Assembly (NCBI GenBank): GCA_014268975.2 | Contig: CP077096.1 | Location: 3,695,501-3,759,500, forward strand | DNA: 64,000 nt | Direction of reading: 5' to 3' | Source: Pseudomonas wayambapalatensis | GTDB taxonomy: Bacteria > Pseudomonadota > Gammaproteobacteria > Pseudomonadales > Pseudomonadaceae | Shown: positions 18,301 to 27,300 of the stretch, piece after piece | How positions within the stretch are numbered: the stretch's first letter is position 1 | How the letters are laid out: each line of letters opens with the position of its first letter | Position numbers and translations under genes: made by a program | The notes under the pieces: generated by a model | Database searches by the model: none | Seen by the model: the letters and a program-made list of their open reading frames with translations, nothing else | What the model was told of the DNA's origin: nothing

Positions 18301-20528
18301 GAGCTGCGGTACTGCAACTCGGTGCGGTTGCCGATGTTGTCGACGATGGTCGACAGCAACCACGGCCGGTGGTCGTTGAAGCGGTACAGCCAACTGCGGG
18401 GTGTTTTTTCAGGGCCATGGCCCGGCACCGTCACCAGCAAGTCGGCAGTCCCCTGGCCACGGATGTCGGCCACCTGCAGCTGGGCTTCACTGTCCAGCGT
18501 CACCCCCTGCGGCATCTCGATCGCAGGCCCCTCGACGAAACGGTTGCCGCACTGGCTGATGAACACACGGATACGGGCGGGTTCCAGGTAAAGGATATCG
18601 GTGGTGCCCGCACCGTCGGTATCGGCGAGGAACACCCGCGAGGCGTTGAAATCCTCCACCTTGAAACCCGGGATACTGATGGCCTCGTCGAACCGGCCAT
18701 AGCCCAGGGACGGCCAGAGCGTCACACTGTCGCCAGTGATGCGCAGCAGGTGCGACTGGCCACTGCCGGCAGGATCGGCGAAGGCGACCAGTTGCCGGTC
18801 GGCCCCATCCAGTGATGGCAGCGCTTCGCGCCCTGCGTACTCTGCAGTGACCGCCGCCAGCCAGCCGTCGGCGCCTGCGGAGGGATATAGCCGTACGCTC
18901 CGTGGGCCGAGGGCGCGCAGCATGACCACATCGGAGCGGCCATCGCCGGTGAGATCAGTCATCTGCGCAGCCTGATGGCCATACTCGCTGGGCAAGCCCA
19001 ACAGCGGTTTCCACGCCCCCCAGATACCGTCGGGCGCCAGCGTGAAACTGCCACGCATTCCCGATTCGGTGATCAACCACTCGGGGCGGCCATCGCCATC
19101 CAGGTCGGTCAGGCTGCCGGTGCTATCGGCCGGACGCTTGGGCAAGAGCTGCGGCGCCCCCCAGATGATCGCATCCTGCGCCGCGCCTCGGGCCTTGTCC
19201 GGGCGCATCGGCGGCCGGTAATGCCAGGCGCCTCGATCCCGGTACAACAGCCCTGGCACGCCTTCACCCTGCAAGTCGGCCATCTGCCATGCAGGGGCCC
19301 AGAAGCCGTCGAGCGCTGGCACCGCTTCCCAACCGGGCGTAGCTCTGCCAGGTCGGGTCAGTTCGAACTCCATCGGCGGCAAGCGACAGTCGGATACGCT
19401 CGACAGTTGTTGCACCGACACCAGAATGCTGCAGACCGGGCCGCTGTCGTACTGCAGGTGCATCCGTGCCACCAGCTCTGGCGTGTCGTCGGCCTCGCCG
19501 TTCATGCGTGCGGTGCGGTGCCAGAGCAGCACATCGCGGCACAGCCGGCGGATGCGCACGTTGAACCCATAGCGCCAGAACGAATGGCAGTCGTCGCGCA
19601 CCGGCCAATCCTGCTCCGGCGCAAGCCCAGGCACCCGCTCGGGGTCGGCGCCGCGCTCGCCATAGTCGAATTGGGTGAAGGTGAGAAAATCCGTCTCGTC
19701 GAAGCCGTCCTGGGGAATCAGCAGCGCCTGCGAAGGCGTGGCGTTCATGGCATAGACAGTATCGGCATAGAGGTTGGCGACCTGCGGGTGGGCCTTGAGC
19801 TCCTGGTCGCTGCAGCCTTTGTCGTCTTCGGCGCGATAGCGGTACACCAGGTGCTCGCCACGGGCCGAAACGCGCTCCTCCAGGTACCAGCCCGCCACAC
19901 GTTCAGGGGCTGCGGGATCGCGCAGACGTGCAGAGGCCGACCAGCCGAACAACGAAAGGCTGCCATCGGGCTGCCAGTGCAGCCAGAAACCAGGGTCAGC
20001 CGCAGCGCCTTTGACGACCCAATGCTCAAGACGCTGCGATGGCGCGCCGCTGCGCAGGCACCAAGGGGTGACGCTGTAGGTCTCACCACCAGAGGCCTCG
20101 GCGAACGGCAAGGCTGCGCGGTCATGGGGTGCACCGGCCTTGAGGATTTCCTCCCCGGACGGGCCGACCATTCGGTCGTTGCCGTCGTATTTAGGGAAAC
20201 CGAAGCGGGTCATGCAGAAGATCGCCGGCAGGTCGCAATCCCAGCCGGCGCCGAAGGCGCTGTTACCGCCGCCAGAGGAGTAGTACAACGCCAGTTCCGC
20301 CGACAGCGCACGACCAGCCGGCGATGGCAGGGGCATTTGCCAACCCGCCGCACCGTCCGGGCCACCCGCCGAGAGCATGCCGCCACCGACCGAGACCGTG
20401 CCACCGCCCTTGGGCAGGGCTGGGGGGGTGTAGAAGGGAGCGCCGCCCTCTTCCCTCGCGGACGCGGGGGCCTGACCCGAAGCAGCAGCCTGGTTTTCGT
20501 GTGAATACCCTTCCAATGAGTCGGGCAT
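15378..20528 (-). CDS. Tc toxin B component (SpvB / TcdB-like shell protein)
   Basis: TcB forms half of the hollow BC cocoon that holds the TcC toxin fragment and docks on the TcA pore. The protein has 1716 residues. The N-terminal SpvB domain is plain: PALPKGGGTVSVGGG near residue 38, then YYSSGGGNSAFGAGWDCDLP. FG-GAP-like beta-propeller repeats follow (DLDGDGRPEWL, DLTGDGRSDVVML), then the TcdB middle domains (DALGRVMHTRFYGTE, WLPFYLDDWRWVSDDSARE, THFYDALGRQCRIVRANG). GGAG lies upstream of the ATG. The length exceeds typical TcB (about 1450-1500). An Ala/Leu-rich helical segment at about residues 1115-1310 (bases ~16600-17185) looks inserted. It is the last gene of the minus-strand Tc unit, and no TcC gene adjoins it. 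Confidence 0.93.
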   Translation of the reverse strand: MPDSLEGYSHENQAAASGQAPASAREEGGAPFYTPPALPKGGGTVSVGGGMLSAGGPDGAAGWQMPLPSPAGRALSAELALYYSSGGGNSAFGAGWDCDLPAIFCMTRFGFPKYDGNDRMVGPSGEEILKAGAPHDRAALPFAEASGGETYSVTPWCLRSGAPSQRLEHWVVKGAAADPGFWLHWQPDGSLSLFGWSASARLRDPAAPERVAGWYLEERVSARGEHLVYRYRAEDDKGCSDQELKAHPQVANLYADTVYAMNATPSQALLIPQDGFDETDFLTFTQFDYGERGADPERVPGLAPEQDWPVRDDCHSFWRYGFNVRIRRLCRDVLLWHRTARMNGEADDTPELVARMHLQYDSGPVCSILVSVQQLSSVSDCRLPPMEFELTRPGRATPGWEAVPALDGFWAPAWQMADLQGEGVPGLLYRDRGAWHYRPPMRPDKARGAAQDAIIWGAPQLLPKRPADSTGSLTDLDGDGRPEWLITESGMRGSFTLAPDGIWGAWKPLLGLPSEYGHQAAQMTDLTGDGRSDVVMLRALGPRSVRLYPSAGADGWLAAVTAEYAGREALPSLDGADRQLVAFADPAGSGQSHLLRITGDSVTLWPSLGYGRFDEAISIPGFKVEDFNASRVFLADTDGAGTTDILYLEPARIRVFISQCGNRFVEGPAIEMPQGVTLDSEAQLQVADIRGQGTADLLVTVPGHGPEKTPRSWLYRFNDHRPWLLSTIVDNIGNRTELQYRSSAQAWLDEKAEQLARGQTPVSYLPFPVHTVSRITTINEITGLCMGRETTYLGGVWDGREREFAGFRRLIQTDTHDMVRSMAAHLSPPSRTCTWFYTGVEALDAVADDAFVDMDARFPQAPPRFTQWRDDVEEALEVTGALRAWLYRAVRGQVMRSEVYGEDGHPRAGNPYSLERSRLQIRALASADPQRPSALVTPVQQLAFSCERVPQDPVVAQTLVLAQDLYGNVLQSAVVNYPRQLREADLVKEEGERQIYPDSLPAGLIEASCDEQQYDCWVNLTRSRVHNLVRGDDFVIGLADGTRRDVIKLAASDVPMDGFSVENLAVDELLMADPQRTTLVGYEKAIWRKADGSGAATVPSRQALLAYTRTAMLDKASLDVLRPTFEQTLGNLVEQALANPNADPAVLRRVRDRLPHVTAVATSYSLLMAYLQCSPRDEQALGILRAALKTVISVDALRERLYQADAAVLPEGLQAALRKQSRVADAALPAVVAWFAGQAQGSADLQRLHGAVADGLAVTGADSLFWRVVLANLAMRGGDPTHPVQLQAWLVDVQHLLDTRVQAESLTELLKRGGYVAMSRPEDAEELAEPHDPSDTGAPSIPWSPPVEEAYCGHHGISEYRGAEHFWMPDTVQESTVTGPSQLQYSAHDIAVCKVTDAAGLTSTVEVYDWRFMQPVQIKDANDNTHTSSLDALGRVMHTRFYGTETPAGSDEAVMSGFSPDAAFTPPRTVEQAVALNESKGVPVAMAFTTVVDSWMPLALQADGRVVGTRRCGALAWQRDAQRLRRDGIEVSGELFMAGRTPPHVIQIQPDRYDNDPEQQVRVQVSLTGGSQLLQVAILNPGGEAFVRTEEGGLAQDQDGHAVSAHTEVRWAVTGKTEFDNKGQAVRMWLPFYLDDWRWVSDDSAREGIYADTHFYDALGRQCRIVRANGEDVEGEWANYEQRVQVYPWFKVSEDENDTWQEVIERARLRARSTLH

Positions 20529-20745
20529 GAGCCCCTCCTGTGACCAGTTCCAATCTACTTATGTATGACGCGCAGCATTAAACTGCACAGTCACTTCAGA
20601 ACTCCCGACCGCCCATAACCCAAAGGCGAGCTGTTTAGCAATGCCTACAAAACATCACGTAACCAGGACAACAATACGGCATCGAGCGCTCGTCACGTGT
20701 CAAAACACTCAGGGCGGCTTTTGCAAAGACACCTTAAGCGAATCG

Positions 20746-22995
20746 TTATAACGGTACGCCATATGGCACGTTAACCGGGCATGGGAAGTCGTCTCCTCCA
20801 ACGGTCAGCACCGAGACCGTTCTCGAAATAGGGCCCAGGTTCCACAATAGAGCTGAGGCACCTTTCAGCTCCCTAGCCACTTTGAATCCTGGATCTGGCA
20901 CGAACCCTGGATCTGACTTGTTAGTCCACAACGATAATGAATACGACTTATCGGCAATGGGACTACCCTTAACAGCGGTGACAATAAGAATCATGTCCCC
21001 TTCGGATGACGCGATTCTAATTCTTAACTCTTTCGCACCGGTGTTGGACAGCATCAAAGACGGCACGAGCGTTATCGGGGTATCGAAGCCGTCGACATAA
21101 ACTTTCAAGTTGAAATAACCACTGGCCTCCCGGCCTCGCGTGTTCCAACTCACCCCTGCCTCTGAAAGTCTAATTTTTGAGCCGAACTCGGGCACTGACC
21201 CCATGTCGCCCTCTTTCAGCGTCTGCGGAATAAATTCCATGCTCGCCGATAGCCTGGCAGCAACCAACGGACTTCCCGCCTTGGCCTTCAATGTGAATGA
21301 CAGATACTCCTCGCGATAGACTACCGTGGGGTCAGGCAGGAAATGAGGTGTATAAGTCACCTCCGCTTCATCTGCCAACTTGCTGGATAACAACACACAT
21401 GTCGGAATTGTCAGAACGGTCGAAAAACCCGCGATATGAAAAGCCAAGCCGAATTTCCCACTGAGGTCGCCCCCGGTCACCTCCCACTCCAGCCCCTCTG
21501 CAGGCATCACTCTTGACACACCAAAATCGGGAGCGGCCGATACATCCCCTTCCTTCACAGTGTCAGCGGAGAGTGTCATCCGTACCTCTTGCTTCAGGTT
21601 TGCCAGAGGGCTATCAGGCTTGGGCGCGATCCTGACGGTCTGGCTCACCAAACGCCGAAACACCAACAGGTCGAAGATCAGGTGGCCGCCTACCCTCACA
21701 TCCACTTCATCTCTCAGGTCTTGCGACAAAGCAATGCCCAACTTCACCGTCAGGGGTGTTGGAAACGCGTCTGTATGAATGGTCAAGCCGAATGTGCCAG
21801 AGACTTTGGCGGACAAAGTCCAGGCCAGTCCTGGAATGGATATCGGTCGTTTTTCTTTGTAAGCCGGAAGCGAAATCAGTTGCGCCTGGGGCAAACTGCC
21901 TTCGACGTACTCGATCCACGCTTCGCTCAGAAATTCGCGTTCTAGCGGACTGCCCATTTTCGGCACGATAGCCAGCTTGTGCTCTGCGTTGGAGAGAATA
22001 GCCAGCGGCTCAACCAGAGGCACCAGATCCAGCAACACGTCGAACTCATCCTCCATACGTAGCGACAGCAGCCAGCAACTGCCCGTGATCAAGGGCGTCG
22101 AGAAACCCGGCACTTGGATGGCCAACCCGAACACACCGCTTGCCTGCTTGCCCATCATCTCCCATCGCAACGCCCCCTCCGAGAAGCCCTGCTCAACCTC
22201 GTAATTCGGGTGGGCCTCCATGTCCTCCGGCACCAGGTCATCGCCCACAAACGTCAACTTGGCCTTCAAACCGCTTTCAGCCAAGGGACTTCCGGCTTTT
22301 GGCTTGACCTCGACGTAGGACGGCACCATGCGCCGGAATATCCAGGTCGATTCGTCCGATCCACGCTCATCGTCATAGACCAGCTCGGCTTCGTCGGTCA
22401 GTGCTCGCGACATCAGCAAGCACGTGTCGACGACCATCGGTTCGTCAAAGCCCTGCATGTGCACCTGCACCCCAAAGGTGCCACTCACCTGCGCACCGGT
22501 CAGTGTCCAGCTCAACCCGTCTTCCAACATCGCCCGCCGCTCACCGTAATTGGGCGCGGCAACGACACTGGCCGGTTTCAGGCTGCCGTCGGTGAAGGTC
22601 AGCCAGGCTTCTGTTTTCATCTTCGCCAGCGGGCTGCCGGGCTTCAGGGTGACCTTCAGCGTCTGCGCATCGTCTCGCCAGAACAGCGCAGGGCTTACCG
22701 GCACAGCGTCTGCAAGCGTCAGCTCGATCTCTTCCTCGAGGTTGGGCGATAGGCGCAAGCCTTTGAGTGACAGGGGTAAAGTCAGCGTCGGCGTGACGAC
22801 TTCGAGCGTGAAATGATCCCGCTCTACACCAGGCATGATGGTCCAACTGACACCAGCAGCAGTCATTTCCTGCGGTTCGCTCGGGCTGAAGGTGATGTCC
22901 AGCTGTGGTGTGCCTCCTGGCCAACCCAAGGCCACCTGTTCGCCTATGAAAAAGTTGTCCGCAGACTTGGGCTTCAAGGTCAACGTATGCTCGCC
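20746..22995 (-). repeat. Seven tandem ~112-residue Ig-like repeats
   Basis: The Gly/Asp-Ser-Pro-Leu anchor or its equivalent recurs at about residues 460, 571, 688, 799, 913, 1024 and 1127. Examples are KPGSPLAKMK, KAGSPLAES, KMGSPLEREF, KPDSPLANLK, KAGSPLVAAR and VKGSPIADKS. A second anchor, GLxWxxxGxxxSGxFGLxxxxxGFxTPL, closes most units before LxDExEV. The first unit is divergent and the last is cut short. Low nucleotide identity between units suggests old duplications. Confidence 0.8.
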
Positions 22996-24348
22996 GACGC
23001 TGCCCAGCACCAGGTTGACGTCATCGAAATCAGTGATTGGCCTGTCGTCGAACAACACATCGAACTGGGCCGACCACGGTGAGCGGGAGTACACAGGGAT
23101 AGCATGTAGCTTGTCGCTTTCCGCGCCGAGGCCATCAACGCATCGGGCGCTGAGCTCTGCGGTGTAGAAGTCGACACCATCCTTCGGCTCAGGGGTGAAC
23201 TCAAGCGTCGACTTGCCCTGCTCATCCGTTGGGACAGTCTTGTAGAGCACTTCGTCGATGTACCAATCCACATCCTGACCAACGATCGTTCGCGCTGGCG
23301 CGACAAGGTTGCTCAGCGTTGCGGTCAACGTGGTACTGCTATTCCACTCCAGAACCGGCACCACGCCATCCCAGGCCACCTCGCTCACTTCATAGCGAAA
23401 ATCCCCCAACTGCGCCTGGAGCTCATGCTTTTCGGCCCGCCAGTAACTACCCAGGCCCAGCGGTAGCGCGCCGGACATCACCTCCTGGGCGGCACTGGCA
23501 CCCAAGCTCCAGGTACTGGTCCCGGCACCCGGTTGCGGATAACGATTCTCCTCGTCACTGTCGTCGATATTCAGCAACGGATTCGTTGTCAGCCCGTATG
23601 TCGTGGGCGGCGTATCGGCATTCCCCGGCCACAGCACGCTCAGCTTTTGCCCCTGCCAGGCATCGCTGACCTGCAGGCTGTACGTGGCGCCATGGCACAG
23701 TTTGAACGGCGGCTGGGGTTGCGGAGCAAGCGATGGCTGATCAGGCTCAGGCGACAGTAAAACCTTCCCTTCGAAGGGGGCTAGGTGCACTTCGGAAATG
23801 ATGTTGCGCAGGCTCAGTTCATCCTGCCTCCCACCCGTGGGGGTTTCGAACGCCACGCGTATTGTCGAGATCCCCTGGGGTATGTCGATGAGCCTGGGCG
23901 TCAACGTATGCCAGGTAGGTTCAGCTTCGGGCTTGGGGTTTTGCTCGTCAGCCTGCCCGGTGGTCTCCGGATTCTTGAGCGCTTGCTCATGGATAACCTG
24001 GCCTTGCGCCCCCCCCGAGAGTGCGTAGACCTTGAGCCAGCAATTTTCGGTAAAGTACAGAACGTTGTACTGGCAGCCCAAGGCATAGCCCTGTGCAACC
24101 CCCTCGAGCAACGTGAAGTCCTGGTAGAGCCGACCCTCTCGGAAAAGTGAAAGGTACGTGCCGTCTCTGGCATCGTTTTCACGCAGCATGAAGCTGTCTT
24201 CGCCTTCGTAAATCCATAGCCCTTCGGAGCCAGCGCTTTGCGTTGGTTTCTGGATGAAGGGATCCTGAAGAAAATCATGCCCTTTGGTAAGGTCTTGCGC
24301 ACGCGTCGAAATCGGCTGGATACCCTGTGCCTCATGGCTATTGCTCAT
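20746..24348 (-). CDS. Ig-like repeat protein of the Tc island (novel)
   Basis: This 1200-residue protein has no recognised family. The ATG at 24348 was chosen because GGAG lies 7 bases upstream; in-frame ATGs at 24369 and 24456 are weaker and overlap the previous gene more. The N-terminal ~200 residues look like a beta-jelly-roll (LWIYEGEDSFMLRENDARDG, then IPQGISTIRVAFETPTGG). A linker and further beta-rich region follow. From about residue 455 to the end are seven tandem units of about 112 residues, each with GSPL-type and SGxFGL-type motifs. There is no signal peptide, membrane span or catalytic motif. It overlaps the TcaB-like gene by 11 bases and precedes tcB, so it belongs to the toxin operon. 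A role in receptor binding or assembly is inference. Confidence 0.8.
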   Translation of the reverse strand: MSNSHEAQGIQPISTRAQDLTKGHDFLQDPFIQKPTQSAGSEGLWIYEGEDSFMLRENDARDGTYLSLFREGRLYQDFTLLEGVAQGYALGCQYNVLYFTENCWLKVYALSGGAQGQVIHEQALKNPETTGQADEQNPKPEAEPTWHTLTPRLIDIPQGISTIRVAFETPTGGRQDELSLRNIISEVHLAPFEGKVLLSPEPDQPSLAPQPQPPFKLCHGATYSLQVSDAWQGQKLSVLWPGNADTPPTTYGLTTNPLLNIDDSDEENRYPQPGAGTSTWSLGASAAQEVMSGALPLGLGSYWRAEKHELQAQLGDFRYEVSEVAWDGVVPVLEWNSSTTLTATLSNLVAPARTIVGQDVDWYIDEVLYKTVPTDEQGKSTLEFTPEPKDGVDFYTAELSARCVDGLGAESDKLHAIPVYSRSPWSAQFDVLFDDRPITDFDDVNLVLGSVGEHTLTLKPKSADNFFIGEQVALGWPGGTPQLDITFSPSEPQEMTAAGVSWTIMPGVERDHFTLEVVTPTLTLPLSLKGLRLSPNLEEEIELTLADAVPVSPALFWRDDAQTLKVTLKPGSPLAKMKTEAWLTFTDGSLKPASVVAAPNYGERRAMLEDGLSWTLTGAQVSGTFGVQVHMQGFDEPMVVDTCLLMSRALTDEAELVYDDERGSDESTWIFRRMVPSYVEVKPKAGSPLAESGLKAKLTFVGDDLVPEDMEAHPNYEVEQGFSEGALRWEMMGKQASGVFGLAIQVPGFSTPLITGSCWLLSLRMEDEFDVLLDLVPLVEPLAILSNAEHKLAIVPKMGSPLEREFLSEAWIEYVEGSLPQAQLISLPAYKEKRPISIPGLAWTLSAKVSGTFGLTIHTDAFPTPLTVKLGIALSQDLRDEVDVRVGGHLIFDLLVFRRLVSQTVRIAPKPDSPLANLKQEVRMTLSADTVKEGDVSAAPDFGVSRVMPAEGLEWEVTGGDLSGKFGLAFHIAGFSTVLTIPTCVLLSSKLADEAEVTYTPHFLPDPTVVYREEYLSFTLKAKAGSPLVAARLSASMEFIPQTLKEGDMGSVPEFGSKIRLSEAGVSWNTRGREASGYFNLKVYVDGFDTPITLVPSLMLSNTGAKELRIRIASSEGDMILIVTAVKGSPIADKSYSLSLWTNKSDPGFVPDPGFKVARELKGASALLWNLGPISRTVSVLTVGGDDFPCPVNVPYGVPL

Positions 24349-27300
24349 GACTGTCTCCTGGTTGGACATGCCCTCGCCGGACCACACCAGCAAAACGTCC
24401 GGGCGCGTCTTCGGGCAACAACGCCTCGACTTGCTCCTCGAACAGTGCACCGCCATACAGCGCGAGGTAGCGCACCTCCATGACGATATCGCTCAGCCCT
24501 TGGAGCAGTTCGGTTTGCCGGGCAGCTCGCGGAAACTTCAGGTTCCAGTCGGAGACGGCGCCGGTGCCTTCGAACGGCAAGTAACGGTCATCGCTCTCGG
24601 GGGCCGTGACCAACCCGATATCCTGCGTAGCCGACGACAGGCAGACCTGTTGGCTGGGCCGCAAACTTCGCATGACGTAGCGCCCATCACCCTCACCCTG
24701 GTCAAGTTGCGGCGACAGGTACTTCACCCCTTCGATATCGGCTTTGGTCAACAATCGGCTCTGCGTCTGGGTCAGGGTGGCGCGGATGTCCTGGTAAGGC
24801 CCCAGCAACGCAGGTAGCGACAACGCCACACTGTGCAGGCGCCGCAGGTAATGCCCGGGGTAATCCTGGTTGAACAGCGTTTCACTCAGGCTGAAATCCA
24901 GTTCGCCGTTCTCGACCAGCGTCTCGAGCAGCGCCGGCCAGTCGCCAAGTGCAGCCCCTTTCTTGTCAAATACCTGGCCCTGTTCGATCAGTGCACGCAG
25001 CGACACGGTCTTGCGCAGCTCCAGATGACGCTCGTTGCGCAACAAGGCTTCGGCTTCCAGGCGATGCAGGTCCAGGCGCAGTTCGCCTGCGGCATTGAGG
25101 CCATGCCGATCTGCCTGCCAGACCGAGGCACGCACGATGCGTTTGTCATAGTTGCCCGTCTCGTACTGCCAGCAAGCTTCGGCACTGTTGCACAAGCCCA
25201 CCGCGACATCGAACAACGTCGCATGCCAGGCGGTCACCTGCGACCTCAGCCAGCGATACAGCGATACGTTGGTCGATTTGCTCTGGTAGAAGGCGTACAT
25301 CTGCTGGGCCTGGTCCAGCACCTTGCGGCTGTGATCGAGCGAGTTCCTGGCGGCCTGGGTTGCGCAGGCCTGGGCCTTGACCTGCTCGGCGATGACATCG
25401 ATATCCTTGCTGGCCAAGGTGGCCTGCAACTGCCATTCCTGTCGGCGACGCTTGTAGGTCGACGTCTCGCGCATGATGTCACCGGAGATCTGCAATGCAC
25501 TCCCCGCCAGGAACAGCAACTGAGCACCGCTCATGATGGGGGCGGTCGTATCCCCCCTGTCCTGCGCCATTCCGAAGATCCTGGGCGCCATCTGTGTCGC
25601 GTAGTAGGCGCTCAATGCGCTGGAACCCCCGCTATTGATAGCCCCACCTGCGTGATGGGCAACCATTGCCGAGATTTCCAGAACAGACATGTCTTGGCTG
25701 ACCAGCTCGGTATAGTGCGCGTATCGAGTCTGGGCGGCGAGCGCTTGCTTGGACAATACCCCTTCCTGCTGCTCCTGCTGCTCGAGCAACTGCTCCTGGA
25801 TGGCAATGGTGTATCCGGCGATCTCGGCGGCGTGCTGGTATTGCAACGCTTCAAGCCCGGTGCGCTCCTCCTGCTCCATGAGGCCACGCAGTTGCTCGGA
25901 GAACTGGGTCAGGGTCGCCACCACCTCATGAGCCTTGGCGATCAGGGTACGGAAACGATACGGCGGCACCACCGTGCGCTGGCCCATCAGGTGCGACAGG
26001 TTGGTACCGCCCCCCATGCGTGCCATCAGCAAGTCGAACGGGTTCGCAGCCGGTGCATACAGTGGCAGCACCATGGGTCGTCCGTCGAGGGTCAGGAAGT
26101 GCCGCAGGTTGTAGAAGCGCTCCGCCAGCAATTGCCAGAGGTCCAGCAACTGCCGATTGACCGGCAAGCGGAAGGCCGGATGTGCCGCCACTCCAGCCCA
26201 GAAGAAGGTCGACAGCTGCTTGGGCAAGTTGGCCGGGACAATGTCCTGGCCACTATCCGCCAACAGCATGTCGGTCGGCTCGACAGCCAGTACCTCGCTG
26301 ACCGTTTTCGGTTGCCAGGTATTGATTGCCCGCGCATCCGGCACCTCTCCCATGAGGTCCGCGGCCATGCGGTACAACAGCCAGGCGTGGGCCAGGCCGT
26401 CGCGGGTCTGGTAGCGATAGTGCTGGTCGGCTTCGCCGATCAGCATGTTCACGTACTGCACGAACACGGCCTTGCGATAATGCGACGGCGCGCGCAGCGC
26501 GATGACATGCGGCTCGATCAGCTCGTGGTCGAGCCCTGCCGCCTGAGTGTCATCCTGAAGCAACCAAGCGCAGTTCCAGTAGTCAGGGCCGGGGATCGCC
26601 CTGGGCGGCTGCTTCTGGTAGGGGTTGAAAATCAACCCCAGCCAGCGCCGGGCATCGGCGAAGCGTTCCTCTTCCTGCAGACGCGATGCGATCAGATGGG
26701 GGACATGGAAGAACAACTCACGCAGGTAGCTGCCATAGGCATCGAACATGTGCAGCAACGGGTCCGCCGCACTCGGCTGCCACCCCTGATACACCGCGCC
26801 GGCCAGCTGCTTGCGGTATGCCGGCTCCTGCCGGTGCTGCGCATCCCAGGCGAACACGGCCTGGGGCGAGGCCTCGGCGCGATTGATCAAATCGGAAACA
26901 TGCTGGGAGTTCAGCCGCACGGTCAAGGGCGCGCTGGCGCCACCGATGGCATTGAACACGAGGAAGTCGGTACCGTCGGACTGTTGGTGAATATATGGAA
27001 TCGTTGTATCGGCCAGACTCGAGGTGGCGCCCCAAGTCACCGTGAAGGTGGCGGGCGCTTCACCAGCGGCGGTAACTTCGAAGATTGCCGAGCCCGTTAG
27101 AGGAATGTCCTCCAGACGGCTCCAGGTGCTGACGGCATGCTTATTGAGAACCCAGGGCCCCGACCAGCATGTTGTCGATTTATCGCCTTGCCGATGTAGG
27201 AGTTCCACTTTCGGCAAACGGATACTTTCAACAGTCCCATTGACTCGGTTTCGCGTGCTCTGCAGCGGCTGGCCCGGCGCTTCATCGATAATGACCGTGA

